From NCBI GenBank assembly GCA_029547705.1, contig JAKPOU010000055.1:62001-126000 (forward strand): 64,000 bases of DNA. The letters are read 5' to 3'. Under the pieces are notes generated by a model. The model had not been told where the DNA came from and ran no database searches. It saw nothing but the letters and a program-made list of their open reading frames with translations. This stretch comes from Bacteroidota bacterium (lineage in GTDB: Bacteria; Bacteroidota; Bacteroidia; Bacteroidales; VadinHA17). The position numbers and the translations under genes are program-made. Below, piece by piece: positions 38,270 through 47,132 of this stretch. Within the stretch, counting starts at the first letter, position 1. Each line of letters begins with the position of its first letter.

Positions 38270-39254
38270 TATAAGATATGTCCTCCGTCTGATAAGGTGG
38301 CAGAATCTGCTTATAGTGATCCTTACCATGGTGCTGATGAGATACGCCCTTGTTCAAACACTTGCAGGGGGAATATATGTCATGCTGGATGAAGGACAGG
38401 GGGAAGCGGTGAGGATGACGCTTCGTTTTCCGTGGTATGATTTCGTGATACTGGTATTTGCCACTGTCTGTATCACTGCCGGGGGCTATGTAATAAATGA
38501 TTATTTCGATATCAGGACAGACCTTATCAACAGGGGAGAGGTGATTATCGGAACAAGAATCCCCAGGCGGAAAGCCATTCTCTGGCATTCAATCCTGAAC
38601 ATAGCAGGCGTTACTGCCGGATTTTACGTTTCTGCCAGGGCCGGATACCTCTGGTTCGGAACCATTTTCCTTCTTATTTCAGGCCTGCTCTATTTTTATT
38701 CGGCCAGCTACAAGCGCCAGTTTCTGGTAGGCAATCTGCTGGTTGCCGTGCTGACGGCCCTGGTTCCGGTTCTCGCTGTACTTTTTGAATGGACCGGACT
38801 ATACAGATATTATTCCGTTCATGCAGGCAATCTGCCGGACCTGAAATTTCTTTTCTGGTGGGCCGGAGGGTTTGCCCTGTTTGCCTTTCTTACAACCTTC
38901 ATACGGGAAATAATCAAGGATATAGAGGATTTTGAAGGCGATGCGGCCTATGGAAGGAATACCCTGCCGGTTGTGACGGGAATTCCGGTTTCCAAATTTA
39001 TTTCGGTCAGCCTGATCATTGCCACCATTGTATTATTGTTTCTGGCCTGGTTCCTGTTTATCAGTGATATGATCACCCTGATCTATCTGTCGGCAGCCAT
39101 TGTGCTTCCCCTGGTGGCAGCTGTGTTCAGACTGCTTTCCGGGAAAAACAGAAAGGAGCTTCATGCAGCTTCCGGACTGATTAAGCTGGTAATGCTGGCA
39201 GGAATACTTTATTCATTGGTGGTGAAGATAATCATTGACTGTAACCTTTTATGA
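38253..39254 (+). CDS. UbiA-family prenyltransferase, geranylgeranylglycerol-phosphate synthase-like
   Basis: The ATG at 38253 gives 333 residues, starting MHLPGDIRYVLRLIRWQN; the N-terminus overlaps the previous gene. About nine membrane helices and both acidic prenyl-diphosphate motifs are visible: NDYFDIRTD and DIEDFEGD (followed by YGRNTLP). The gene next to a KdsC-like phosphatase and Maf is a common Bacteroidota arrangement, and such copies are often annotated as geranylgeranylglycerol-phosphate geranylgeranyltransferase. Substrate inference rests on context and family; menaquinone MenA is a less likely alternative. Confidence 0.82.
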   Translation: MHLPGDIRYVLRLIRWQNLLIVILTMVLMRYALVQTLAGGIYVMLDEGQGEAVRMTLRFPWYDFVILVFATVCITAGGYVINDYFDIRTDLINRGEVIIGTRIPRRKAILWHSILNIAGVTAGFYVSARAGYLWFGTIFLLISGLLYFYSASYKRQFLVGNLLVAVLTALVPVLAVLFEWTGLYRYYSVHAGNLPDLKFLFWWAGGFALFAFLTTFIREIIKDIEDFEGDAAYGRNTLPVVTGIPVSKFISVSLIIATIVLLFLAWFLFISDMITLIYLSAAIVLPLVAAVFRLLSGKNRKELHAASGLIKLVMLAGILYSLVVKIIIDCNLL

Positions 39255-39257
39255 CAT

Positions 39258-39854
39258 ATGCTGGGCTATGAGCTGAAGAGATACAGGATTATTCTGGCTT
39301 CAAGATCATTGAGGAGGAGGCAGCTGCTGGAGGAACTCGGACTTGAGTTTACGGTGGTTGAAAAAGACTATGATGAAACATTTCCTGACAATCTTTCGGG
39401 AGAAGCCACGGCGCTCTGGCTGGCCGGCCGGAAAGCGGCCCTGTTCCGGAACAGTCTACTGCCGGATGAAATCGTTATTACAGCCGACACCGTGGTATGG
39501 TGCGGCGGCAGGATCCTGGACAAGCCGTCGGGGGAGGAGGAGGCCCGTGAGATGATCAGAATCCTTTCAGGAAAGACCCATGAGGTCATTACGGGAGTGA
39601 ACCTTATGGCAAAATCTGCAGAAAGGATTTTCAGCGATACCACCAGGGTGACCTTCGGTATTCTGTCGGAAGAGGAAATAAGTTATTACGTTGAAAATTT
39701 CAGACCCTACGACAAAGCCGGTGCCTATGGCATCCAGGAATGGATAGGCCTGGTTGCATGCAGCCGGATAGAGGGTTCATATTTCAATGTTGTCGGTCTT
39801 CCTGTCCATTTGATCTACAGGGAACTCCGGGAACTGATAAAAAATCTGAACTGA
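39258..39854 (+). CDS. maf: Maf-like nucleoside triphosphate pyrophosphatase
   Basis: A 198-residue Maf protein: LASRSLRRRQLLEEL is the ASxSxRR signature, VEKDYDETFPDNL follows, ITADTVVWCGG carries a conserved Asp, and DKAGAYGIQEWIG is the family motif near the end. Maf proteins hydrolyse dTTP/UTP or modified nucleotides to monophosphates and are linked to septum formation in Bacillus. It starts 3 bases after the prenyltransferase stop, so the phosphatase, prenyltransferase and Maf genes are likely one operon. Confidence 0.92.
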   Translation: MLGYELKRYRIILASRSLRRRQLLEELGLEFTVVEKDYDETFPDNLSGEATALWLAGRKAALFRNSLLPDEIVITADTVVWCGGRILDKPSGEEEAREMIRILSGKTHEVITGVNLMAKSAERIFSDTTRVTFGILSEEEISYYVENFRPYDKAGAYGIQEWIGLVACSRIEGSYFNVVGLPVHLIYRELRELIKNLN

Positions 39855-40025
39855 TCCGCCCCGGTGGCCCTGGCTTATCCGCATTCAGAACATGTGGTAT
39901 GAATCAAGCGGGCAGTGGTGTCAGTGTGGTTTGAGCAAATTGGGTTTACTTGTCAGGCTTTAATTTATTCTGCAGTATCAGTCAGGTTTGTATTAATATT
40001 TTTGAAAATACTGTTAAATCCGGAA

Positions 40026-42212
40026 ATGAAAATAAGCATGAAAAAAATTTTTGTATTAATAATCCTTGTTCAGGCCTTTTTCCCCTGCAGGCAGGCAAAT
40101 GCCTTTCCAGATGAAGGGATGTGGATCCCTGCCCTTATTGAAAAATTCAATATCAGCATCATGAAGGAAAAGGGATTCAGGCTTTCCGCAGAGGATGTGT
40201 ACAGCGTCAACAGGGCCTGCATGAAGGATGCGGTGCTTTCTTTCGGCGGGGGATGCACAGGTGCCGTCATATCACCCGACGGACTGCTCATTACCAATCA
40301 TCATTGCGGCTACGGACAGATACAACGGCTGTCGACAGTTGAGAAGGATTATCTTGCAAATGGTTTCTGGGCAATGTCACGTGACGAGGAACTGCAGTGT
40401 CCGGGACTTTTTGTCACTTTCCTCAAAAGGATGGAGGATGTGACTGGTGAGATGATGAAGGGGATAAGTCCTGATATGGATAATGAGGCCCGCGACATTC
40501 TGCTGGATTCAAATTCTGAAAAGATCCGGAAGGATGCCGTTGAAGGCACACATTATACCGCAAGTGTCAGGCCGTTTTATATGGGCAACCAGTATTTCCT
40601 TCTTGTTTATGAAACATACAATGATGTCCGCCTTGTAGGAGCCCCGCCTTCCGCAATAGGCAAATTCGGGGGGGAGTCGGATAACTGGACATGGCCGCGT
40701 CATACCGGGGACTTTGCCCTTTTCCGCATCTATGCCGGAAAAAACAATGAACCAGCTGCATATTCCCCGGATAATGTCCCTTTTCAGTCAAGGTATCATT
40801 TCCCGGTCTCCCTCAGGGGAATCAGGGAGGGCGATTTCACCATGATTTTCGGCTATCCCGGAACAACAATGCAATATGTTCCGTCATACCATATTGATAT
40901 GGTCAAGAACTACATTAACCCGGCAATGATAAAAATCCGGGATAGGAAGATAGAAATTATGGAAACTGCCATGAATACGAGTCCGAAGGTAAGGCTGCAG
41001 TATTCTGCAAAGAAATCCGGGATAGCCAATGGCTGGAAAAAATGGATAGGGGAAAACCAGGGACTGGAGAAAATGCAGACTATCAGCAGGAAACAGGAAT
41101 ACGAGAAACAGCTGACGGAATGGATCGGTGCAGATGACGGACGCAGGGAAAAATACGGCCATATCCTTCCCCGCTATGCGGAAATTTATCCTGAACTGAA
41201 AAAATACAGCCTGGTAAACAGTATTACCAATGACGCATTTTTCAACAGCGGGATAGAGGCTGTCGGACTGGCCTCAAACCTGTCTGCCTTTGCCGGGATG
41301 TATGAAGGCAGCATGGATCCGGAGAAGAGGGAAAGCTACAGGAATGCGATGCTGGCCTATGCCGGGGATTTTTTCAGAAACTATGACCGGGCAACGGACA
41401 TGGAGCTGTTTGTTTCGGTGATGCAGCTTTATGGCGAGATTCTTGAACCGGAATGGCAGGCTCCGGAATACATAAGGCTCAAAAAGCTGTGCGGAGGAGA
41501 TTTCCGTTCCCTTGCCGGAAGGATTTATGACAGGACCATCTTTGCCGATCAGGACCGGCTGACATCCTTTATAAGAGATTTCAAGAGATCGGGTGCCCGG
41601 GAACTGAAGAAGGATCCGTTTTACCAGCTTGCGGAAAGCGCATCCCTTCTGATTTCCGAAAGGGTTCGCGACAGGCTGGGCCGCCTTAACGCTGAAATAA
41701 GGGAGCTCAACAGGCTTTATATGGCCCTGCAGATGGAATACAACAGGGACCAGGTTTTTTATCCTGATGCAAACTCCACACTTAGAATAGCTTACGGAAC
41801 AGTAAGCGGATATAAGTCCGCGGATGCCGTATACTTCAGCCATCTTACAACACTGAAGGGAATAATGGAAAAGGATAATCCCGAAATCTATGATTACGAT
41901 GTTCCTGCCGGGCTCAGACAGCTTTATGAAGAGGGTGATTATGGCAGATATTCACAGGACGGTCAGTTGCCGGTGTGTTTCATCGCCAGCAATCATACCA
42001 CCGGAGGCAATTCCGGCAGTCCGGTTATCAATGCAGACGGCCATCTGGCAGGAGTGAATTTTGACCGGGCGTGGGAGGGAGTTGCCAGTGACATGGCATT
42101 CAATCCGGAACAAAGCAGGAATATAAGTCTGGATATCAGATTTGCCCTGTTCATCATAGATAAATTTGCCGGTGCAGGCTACCTCCTTGATGAGATGACG
42201 CTTGTTGACTGA
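40026..42212 (+). CDS. dpp11: S46 family dipeptidyl peptidase, DPP11 type (Asp/Glu-specific)
   Basis: The start at 40026 (or 40038, MKKIFVLI) gives about 724-728 residues with a signal peptide ending RQANAFPDEG. The S46 serine-protease triad is present: His in LLITNHHCGYG, Asp in PRHTGDFALFRIYA, and Ser in GGNSGSPVI. In P. gingivalis DPP7 and DPP11, the residue 18 positions after the catalytic Ser sets specificity (Gly in DPP7, Arg in DPP11); here it is Arg, in FDRAWEG, so an acidic P1 preference is predicted. These periplasmic enzymes release dipeptides for amino-acid fermentation. Length matches the family. Confidence 0.92.
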   Translation: MKISMKKIFVLIILVQAFFPCRQANAFPDEGMWIPALIEKFNISIMKEKGFRLSAEDVYSVNRACMKDAVLSFGGGCTGAVISPDGLLITNHHCGYGQIQRLSTVEKDYLANGFWAMSRDEELQCPGLFVTFLKRMEDVTGEMMKGISPDMDNEARDILLDSNSEKIRKDAVEGTHYTASVRPFYMGNQYFLLVYETYNDVRLVGAPPSAIGKFGGESDNWTWPRHTGDFALFRIYAGKNNEPAAYSPDNVPFQSRYHFPVSLRGIREGDFTMIFGYPGTTMQYVPSYHIDMVKNYINPAMIKIRDRKIEIMETAMNTSPKVRLQYSAKKSGIANGWKKWIGENQGLEKMQTISRKQEYEKQLTEWIGADDGRREKYGHILPRYAEIYPELKKYSLVNSITNDAFFNSGIEAVGLASNLSAFAGMYEGSMDPEKRESYRNAMLAYAGDFFRNYDRATDMELFVSVMQLYGEILEPEWQAPEYIRLKKLCGGDFRSLAGRIYDRTIFADQDRLTSFIRDFKRSGARELKKDPFYQLAESASLLISERVRDRLGRLNAEIRELNRLYMALQMEYNRDQVFYPDANSTLRIAYGTVSGYKSADAVYFSHLTTLKGIMEKDNPEIYDYDVPAGLRQLYEEGDYGRYSQDGQLPVCFIASNHTTGGNSGSPVINADGHLAGVNFDRAWEGVASDMAFNPEQSRNISLDIRFALFIIDKFAGAGYLLDEMTLVD

Positions 42213-42244
42213 TGCCTGCCTCATGGCTCTCCTTCCGGTAATAC

Positions 42245-42287
42245 AAAAAACGGCACCGGCGGAATGAAGTTCCGCTCAGTGCCGTTT
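42245..42287 (-). terminator. Intrinsic terminator of the coiled-coil protein gene
   Basis: AAACGGCAC (42248-42256) pairs perfectly with GTGCCGTTT (42279-42287), with an inner GCGGAA/TTCCGC stem. The A-run at 42245-42250 is a T-run on the reverse strand, so it terminates the reverse gene 42334-43233, and lies also just after the S46 gene. There is no T-run on the + side. Confidence 0.75.
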
Positions 42288-42333
42288 CCGGTATAAATCC
42301 CGGGTAAATATCAGCACTCAGTGTTTCTGGCAA

Positions 42334-43233
42334 TCACTTGAAAGCCTTTACTTTGCTAAGTTTGTCTGAAAACAGCTGAACAACGTTTTCCTGGTCATTG
42401 ATCAGCCGCCTTATTCTCTCCTGTGTGCTGTCATTTTTCGGAATGGCCCTGTTTGCACGGCTGATCTTGCTTTCGGCATTTCTGATTCTTTTTTCAGACT
42501 TTTTTATAGATCTCACAGTTGATCTTTTCTGCTTCTCAAGGTCCTTGATATACCTGGCTTTTGCATCCTTCTCATCTCCCGGTTCCATTACCATGTATTC
42601 CGCATTATGTTCTGCAAGGGCAGTAGTGGAAGTTGTAAGCTCATTGTTGAGGAGGGTCAGTTTTTCCCTTTCTGTCACCAGCTGCCTGTTTCCGGTCCGG
42701 ATGTCCTTTTCCATTCCCGACTGCCGCTTTTCAAGTGATCTCAGTTCCTTTTCCAGATCTTTCAGCTTGCTCTGTTCCTGTTTCAGCTGATCGTTTACCA
42801 GATCGGTATACTGATCCTTTGCGAAATCGAAAAGAAAAGTCTTGGCCTTTGCCAGCTCAGCTTCTCCCGTGCTTCTTTCAATATAGACATCCTTGCGGAT
42901 TTCAAATGCGGCTGTGAGCCTGAGAACCGAATCCTGGTCGGCCAGCATGCTTAAAATGTTGAAGGGATCCGGGGAAACGTTTTTGGATTTTGCACCAAAA
43001 ATCGACATCTTGCCGGCATCATCCACAACCTTGGACTTCGTGCCGGTTTCCTGTTTCCTTATCCAGTTCTTCCGGGTTTTTTCATATTTAACCTCCGGGA
43101 TAAGTACTGAAATTGCAGGATATCTGTTTGCCCCGAGATTCAGGCTGTCTTCCTGAATCACTATCGGTTTCTGGGCATTGATGGCGGCAAATGTGAACAG
43201 CGCGCCTGAAAAGAGTAAAGTTTTAAGTTTCAT
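42334..43233 (-). CDS. Secreted coiled-coil protein of unknown function
   Basis: A 299-residue protein I do not recognise. Residues 1-20 are a signal peptide (LLFSGALFTFAAINAQ, cleavage after NAQ). The first ~110 mature residues are strand-rich; then a long charged helical region, about 120-290, with heptad-like runs (EQSKLKDLEKELRSLEKR and similar) predicts coiled coil, interrupted by a loop near MVMEPGDEKD. Secreted coiled-coil proteins of this build occur in many Bacteroidota without assigned role. It stands alone on the reverse strand between the S46 peptidase and asnA, with its own terminator. Confidence 0.75.
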   Translation of the reverse strand: MKLKTLLFSGALFTFAAINAQKPIVIQEDSLNLGANRYPAISVLIPEVKYEKTRKNWIRKQETGTKSKVVDDAGKMSIFGAKSKNVSPDPFNILSMLADQDSVLRLTAAFEIRKDVYIERSTGEAELAKAKTFLFDFAKDQYTDLVNDQLKQEQSKLKDLEKELRSLEKRQSGMEKDIRTGNRQLVTEREKLTLLNNELTTSTTALAEHNAEYMVMEPGDEKDAKARYIKDLEKQKRSTVRSIKKSEKRIRNAESKISRANRAIPKNDSTQERIRRLINDQENVVQLFSDKLSKVKAFK

Positions 43234-43645
43234 ATAATTGTGTTTTTAGTTTTAATTTCCGGACAGTCTTGTCTTATAAGCAGGAGAACATTCGTATCCT
43301 GTATTCAATAATTTAAATTTAAAAATCTCTTGGTTTTCTGCCAATCCGGAGAATCCACGTGTTTAACAAGCTATTCTGGTTTTTGTTTATTCTGCCTGAA
43401 CGGGACCTCTTACTTATTGGTCTGTTATGCTTTATCAGGGTTTTTGAAACGCCGTCAAATATAAAAAATCATTCTTGCTTGTGCAAACAGCCGGAAATTT
43501 CCGTACATTTGGTTTGTTATAAATAGAGATGAATAAATAATATATTATAATATATTTGACGAGAAATTTTGAAAAATATGAATATATATGCATATTTGCT
43601 TCAAAATATAAAATGCTATTTGCGATTGTAAAACATTGAGCAGTT
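43234..43645. other. Divergent intergenic region, AT-rich toward asnA
   Basis: 412 bases between two divergent starts. The left two thirds hold no gene, repeat or strong promoter I can name. The right third is very AT-rich and contains an 18-base palindrome (43539-43556) overlapping a TATATTTG element. No RNA gene or riboswitch was recognised. Confidence 0.5.
43539..43558 (+). promoter_or_regulatory. Palindrome over a -7 element upstream of asnA
   Basis: AATATATTATAATATATT (43539-43556) is a perfect 18-base palindrome. TATATTTG (43551-43558), a match to TAnnTTTG, overlaps its right arm. A regulator bound there would block the promoter, so an operator for asnA is plausible. No good -33 element is in place. 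AT-rich sequence makes chance palindromes more likely. Confidence 0.4.
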
Positions 43646-44683
43646 ATGACACATCAGGCAGAGACGATTGAGGTATCATGTGCAAACGATATGCTGCTGA
43701 CCGAGGAGATGATTGATTTCATCAAGACGCGGTATGAAAAGCTTCTGGCGGGTGAGCTGAATCTTGTGAAGGTTTCGGCGCCGGTTGTGGTACCTGACGG
43801 AACAGGAATAAATGATGACCTTAACGGGGTTGAAGAACCCATAAGCTTTCCCGTTAAATCCCTTAACGGTCAGAAAGCCTCAATAATACAATCCCTGGCA
43901 AAGTGGAAAAGGATGCGTCTGAGATATTATCACATAGCTCCCGGAAAAGGCATTCTTACCGATATGCGCGCTCTCAGGCCAAGTGAAATCCTTACGCCAA
44001 TTCATTCCGTGTATGTTGACCAGTGGGACTGGGAGAAGCATATCGAACCCGGGGAACGGTCATTGAAACTGCTTAAATCCACGGTTGCGTCAATCTATAA
44101 AACATTCCGGCAGATAGAGAAGGAGTTGTGTGAAAAATATCCCGTCAACACCCCCCAGTTGCCTGAGGAAATAAAGTTCATCCATGCCCAGGACCTGCTG
44201 GATGAGTACCCGGATCTCAGTCCGAAGCAGCGTGAGGCAAAAGCAGCAAAAAAATATGGTGCGGTATTCATCATTGGTGTCGGTCATGTGCTGAGCAACG
44301 GGGAACCTCATGACGGAAGGGCGCCCGATTATGACGACTGGAGCACCCTTAACGACGACGGCTATTACGGGCTCAATGGCGATATCATTTTCTGGAATCC
44401 TGCCCTGGAGTCGGCTTTCGAGATATCATCCATGGGTATCAGGGTTGACAGGAAATCTATGGAAAGACAGCTAGAGATCAGCGGCTGCCAGGACCGCAGG
44501 GATCTCCTTTTCCACAGACTGCTGCTGGACGGTCAGCTGCCGCTGAGTATAGGCGGCGGTATCGGCCAGTCACGACTGTGTATGTTCCTTCTGAAAAAGC
44601 TTCATATCGGAGAGGTGCAGTCAAGCATCTGGCCCAGCGACTTAAAGAAACAGTATGAGGGAAAGAACGTGAGACTCCTCTGA
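43646..44683 (+). CDS. asnA: Aspartate-ammonia ligase
   Basis: A 345-residue AsnA, which makes asparagine from aspartate, ammonia and ATP through an aspartyl-AMP; it has the class II tRNA-synthetase-like fold. Motifs include KLNLVKVSAPVVV-like N-terminus (here GELNLVKVSAPVVV), VEEPISFPVK, QSLAKWKRMRL, HSVYVDQWDWE and the late GGGIGQSRLCMFLL (motif 3 arginine). It uses free ammonia rather than glutamine, suited to an ammonia-rich, amino-acid-fermenting life. It stands alone. Confidence 0.97.
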   Translation: MTHQAETIEVSCANDMLLTEEMIDFIKTRYEKLLAGELNLVKVSAPVVVPDGTGINDDLNGVEEPISFPVKSLNGQKASIIQSLAKWKRMRLRYYHIAPGKGILTDMRALRPSEILTPIHSVYVDQWDWEKHIEPGERSLKLLKSTVASIYKTFRQIEKELCEKYPVNTPQLPEEIKFIHAQDLLDEYPDLSPKQREAKAAKKYGAVFIIGVGHVLSNGEPHDGRAPDYDDWSTLNDDGYYGLNGDIIFWNPALESAFEISSMGIRVDRKSMERQLEISGCQDRRDLLFHRLLLDGQLPLSIGGGIGQSRLCMFLLKKLHIGEVQSSIWPSDLKKQYEGKNVRLL

Positions 44684-44842
44684 GCAGATCGCACAGAAAA
44701 TTGTTATCTTTAGATGGTATTATTCTGATGAACCAGGCCCATGACTGTTGTTTCGGGGGCTCAGATATTCATTCAGAATGATCTGCCGGTACGGGAATTG
44801 ATTCCGGCCGCATAACTCATTCATACATAACATATAACGCGG

Positions 44843-45967
44843 ATGAAAATAATTGCCGATGATAAAATTCCTTTTCTGAAAGGAGTCCTGGAACCCTTTG
44901 CTGAAGTGATATATCTTCCGGGTCATCGGATTGACAACAGGATACTGCAGGATGCTGATGCGCTTCTCGTGCGGACAAGGACGAGATGCAACGAGGCCCT
45001 CCTGAGAAATACGGGAATAAAATTCATTGCCACCGCAACTATCGGCTATGATCACATAGATGCGGATTTCTGCAACAGTAAGGGCATCGCATGGACCAAT
45101 GCCCCGGGCTGCAATTCATCGTCGGTCCGGCAATATGTTGCAGCTGCCCTTCTGAGAATATCTGGACAATTCAGGTACAGGCTGAAAAACAAAACCCTGG
45201 GTATCGTGGGTGTAGGGAATGTTGGGTCAAAAGTCAGCAGCCTGGCCCGGATACTTGAAATGAATGTCCTTTTAAATGATCCTCCCAGGGCAAGAAAAGA
45301 AGGGGATGAGGGATTTGCCGGCCTTGAACAGGTTCTTATGGAATCCGACATCGTTACCGCTCATGTTCCTCTTAATCCTGCCGGAGAAGACTCTACGGTA
45401 AACCTGTTCAATGAGGACTGTTTCAGAATGATGAGAAAAGGTACCTGGTTCATCAATACGTCGAGGGGAGAGGTGACCGATACCCTGGCGCTGAAAAATG
45501 CACTTGACAGCGGAAAGCTTATGGGGGCAGTGCTGGATGTATGGGAGAAGGAACCGGATATTGATACAGAACTGATGGAAAAGACATTTATTTCGACACC
45601 ACATATTGCAGGTTATTCTGCAGATGGCAAGGCAAATGGCACATCCATGGCCGTCAATGCATTATGTGAATTTTTCGGTTTTCCGCTGAAGGACTGGTAT
45701 CCGGATAATGTACCTGCTCCGGATGCTCCGGTAATACTCGTCAACTGCAGGGGAAAGACCGATGAAGACGTGATGAGGGAGGCTGTTCTCCATACCTACA
45801 ATATTGACGATGACTCTGTAAGGCTGAAGCAAATGCCTTCGGGATTTGAGGGACAAAGGGGGGATTATCCCCTGAGACGTGAATTCCCGGCCTATACCGT
45901 TATTCTGAAGGGAGGAACGAGAAACACCCGGATGATGCTGAGGGATCTGGGATTTAAGGTAGTCTGA
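44843..45967 (+). CDS. pdxB: 4-phosphoerythronate dehydrogenase
   Basis: A 374-residue D-2-hydroxyacid dehydrogenase of the PdxB type, second step of the DXP-independent... DXP-dependent pyridoxal phosphate route from erythrose-4-phosphate. Signatures are DALLVRTRTRCNEALL near residue 40, the Rossmann motif LGIVGVGNVGSKV, and the catalytic Arg (FINTSRGEV), Glu (DVWEKEPDID) and His (STPHIAGYSADGK). The C-terminal extension (about 290-374), absent from shorter D-2-hydroxyacid dehydrogenases, is the PdxB-type dimerisation domain. It stands alone, with a purine-rich patch just after its stop. Confidence 0.92.
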   Translation: MKIIADDKIPFLKGVLEPFAEVIYLPGHRIDNRILQDADALLVRTRTRCNEALLRNTGIKFIATATIGYDHIDADFCNSKGIAWTNAPGCNSSSVRQYVAAALLRISGQFRYRLKNKTLGIVGVGNVGSKVSSLARILEMNVLLNDPPRARKEGDEGFAGLEQVLMESDIVTAHVPLNPAGEDSTVNLFNEDCFRMMRKGTWFINTSRGEVTDTLALKNALDSGKLMGAVLDVWEKEPDIDTELMEKTFISTPHIAGYSADGKANGTSMAVNALCEFFGFPLKDWYPDNVPAPDAPVILVNCRGKTDEDVMREAVLHTYNIDDDSVRLKQMPSGFEGQRGDYPLRREFPAYTVILKGGTRNTRMMLRDLGFKVV

Positions 45968-45969
45968 CA

Positions 45970-46005
45970 GGGTGCAGGGGCGGAGCGCCGGGAGCAGGGG
46001 CAGGG
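45970..46005 (+). repeat. G-rich tract, possible G-quadruplex or degenerate repeat
   Basis: Five runs of three or four G (45970-72, 45977-80, 45990-92, 45997-46000, 46003-05) are separated by 2-9 bases, and CAGGGTGCA occurs at 45968 and again at 46001. It lies directly after the pdxB stop. A degenerate short-unit repeat is the simplest reading; G-quadruplex formation on the coding strand is possible. Confidence 0.35.
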
Positions 46006-46103
46006 TGCAAGGTGTGCCGGGAAAATGGTTATGCCGGAGATGGGGAGATAAAGGAATAGGATGGTGATGAATATTTGAGGGAATAATCAAAAAAACAGGA
46101 TTT

Positions 46104-47048
46104 ATGTATATGAAGAAACAAAGCAGAAGAAGTTTTATCGGGAAACTTGCAGTGGCAGGAGCAGGAACAGCAGCTGCAGGGATAGGAACAGCCGGATTAA
46201 TCTCCTGTAAACCGGGGGTGAAATCCTCAGATACCCCGGGCGGAGTCTTTAAAAGAAGGTACAAGCTCAGTCTGAATGCATATTCCCTGAATCAGCCCTT
46301 AAGGGACGGCAGTATGAACCTTTTCGACCTTCTCGAGTTCAGTTCGGAAAACGGTTTTGACGGCGTTGACCTTACGGGGTATTATTTCCCGGGTTATCCT
46401 GAAGTGCCATCTGATGAATACCTGTATTCAGTTAAAAAGAGAGCTTTTCAGCTGGGCCTTTTTATCAACGGGACCGGAATAAAAAATGATTTTACATGGT
46501 CCGACAGGTCAAAAAGGGAAGAGGGAAAGGAACTTATCAGAAACTGGGTGATCGTTGCGGAAAAGCTGGGAGCTCCGTCGTTGAGGATTTTTACCGGTAA
46601 CCTTTCAAAGGAGGAGTTTTCATGGGAAGAGAGGGCAGAATGGATAGCGGAGGATATACGGGAATGTGCCGGATTTGGTAAAAAACACGGGGTTATGATG
46701 GCTGTTCAGAATAAAAATGATTTTATCAGCGATGCTTCGCACGTGGACAAAATGTTTAAAATGATAAATCATGACTGGGCGGGCCTCATGCTTGATATGG
46801 GGAGTTACCGTGTTCCGGATCCTTATGCTGAAATGGCTTCAAATTCAAAGTATGCCATCTCATGGCTGATACAGGAAAAGATATATATCAATGACCAGCA
46901 GACGGATCCTGATTACGGCAGGATAAGGGATATGGTCAGGGAATGCGGATATCAGGGTTTCCTCCAGCTTGAAACTCTTGGTGAAGGCGATCCGGTTGTA
47001 AAAATCCGGACTCTCTTTGACAAGGTAAACTCAGTGTTTAATTCATGA
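46104..47048 (+). CDS. Tat-exported lipoprotein of the sugar isomerase/epimerase TIM-barrel family
   Basis: A 314-residue protein (start possibly two codons later). Twin-arginine motif SRRSFIGK near residue 8, a glycine/alanine hydrophobic core, and the lipobox LISC (Cys about 34) predict Tat export and lipidation. The mature domain is an AP-endonuclease-2-like TIM barrel: SFENGFDGVDLTGY-like segment, APSLRIFTGN, LMLDMGSYR (metal Asp) and FLQLETLGEGD (metal Glu). Histidine ligands are less clear than in the cytosolic relative at 8949-9941, so activity is not certain. With the Tat-exported oxidoreductases it suggests sugar chemistry on the outer face of the inner membrane. Confidence 0.85.
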   Translation: MYMKKQSRRSFIGKLAVAGAGTAAAGIGTAGLISCKPGVKSSDTPGGVFKRRYKLSLNAYSLNQPLRDGSMNLFDLLEFSSENGFDGVDLTGYYFPGYPEVPSDEYLYSVKKRAFQLGLFINGTGIKNDFTWSDRSKREEGKELIRNWVIVAEKLGAPSLRIFTGNLSKEEFSWEERAEWIAEDIRECAGFGKKHGVMMAVQNKNDFISDASHVDKMFKMINHDWAGLMLDMGSYRVPDPYAEMASNSKYAISWLIQEKIYINDQQTDPDYGRIRDMVRECGYQGFLQLETLGEGDPVVKIRTLFDKVNSVFNS

Positions 47049-47132
47049 GTCCTCAGTTTTACTGCCAGTATACAAACCGGCGCTGAATATTTAAACGATT
47101 AACCTTAAACACTCCGCAACCGGCACACAAAA

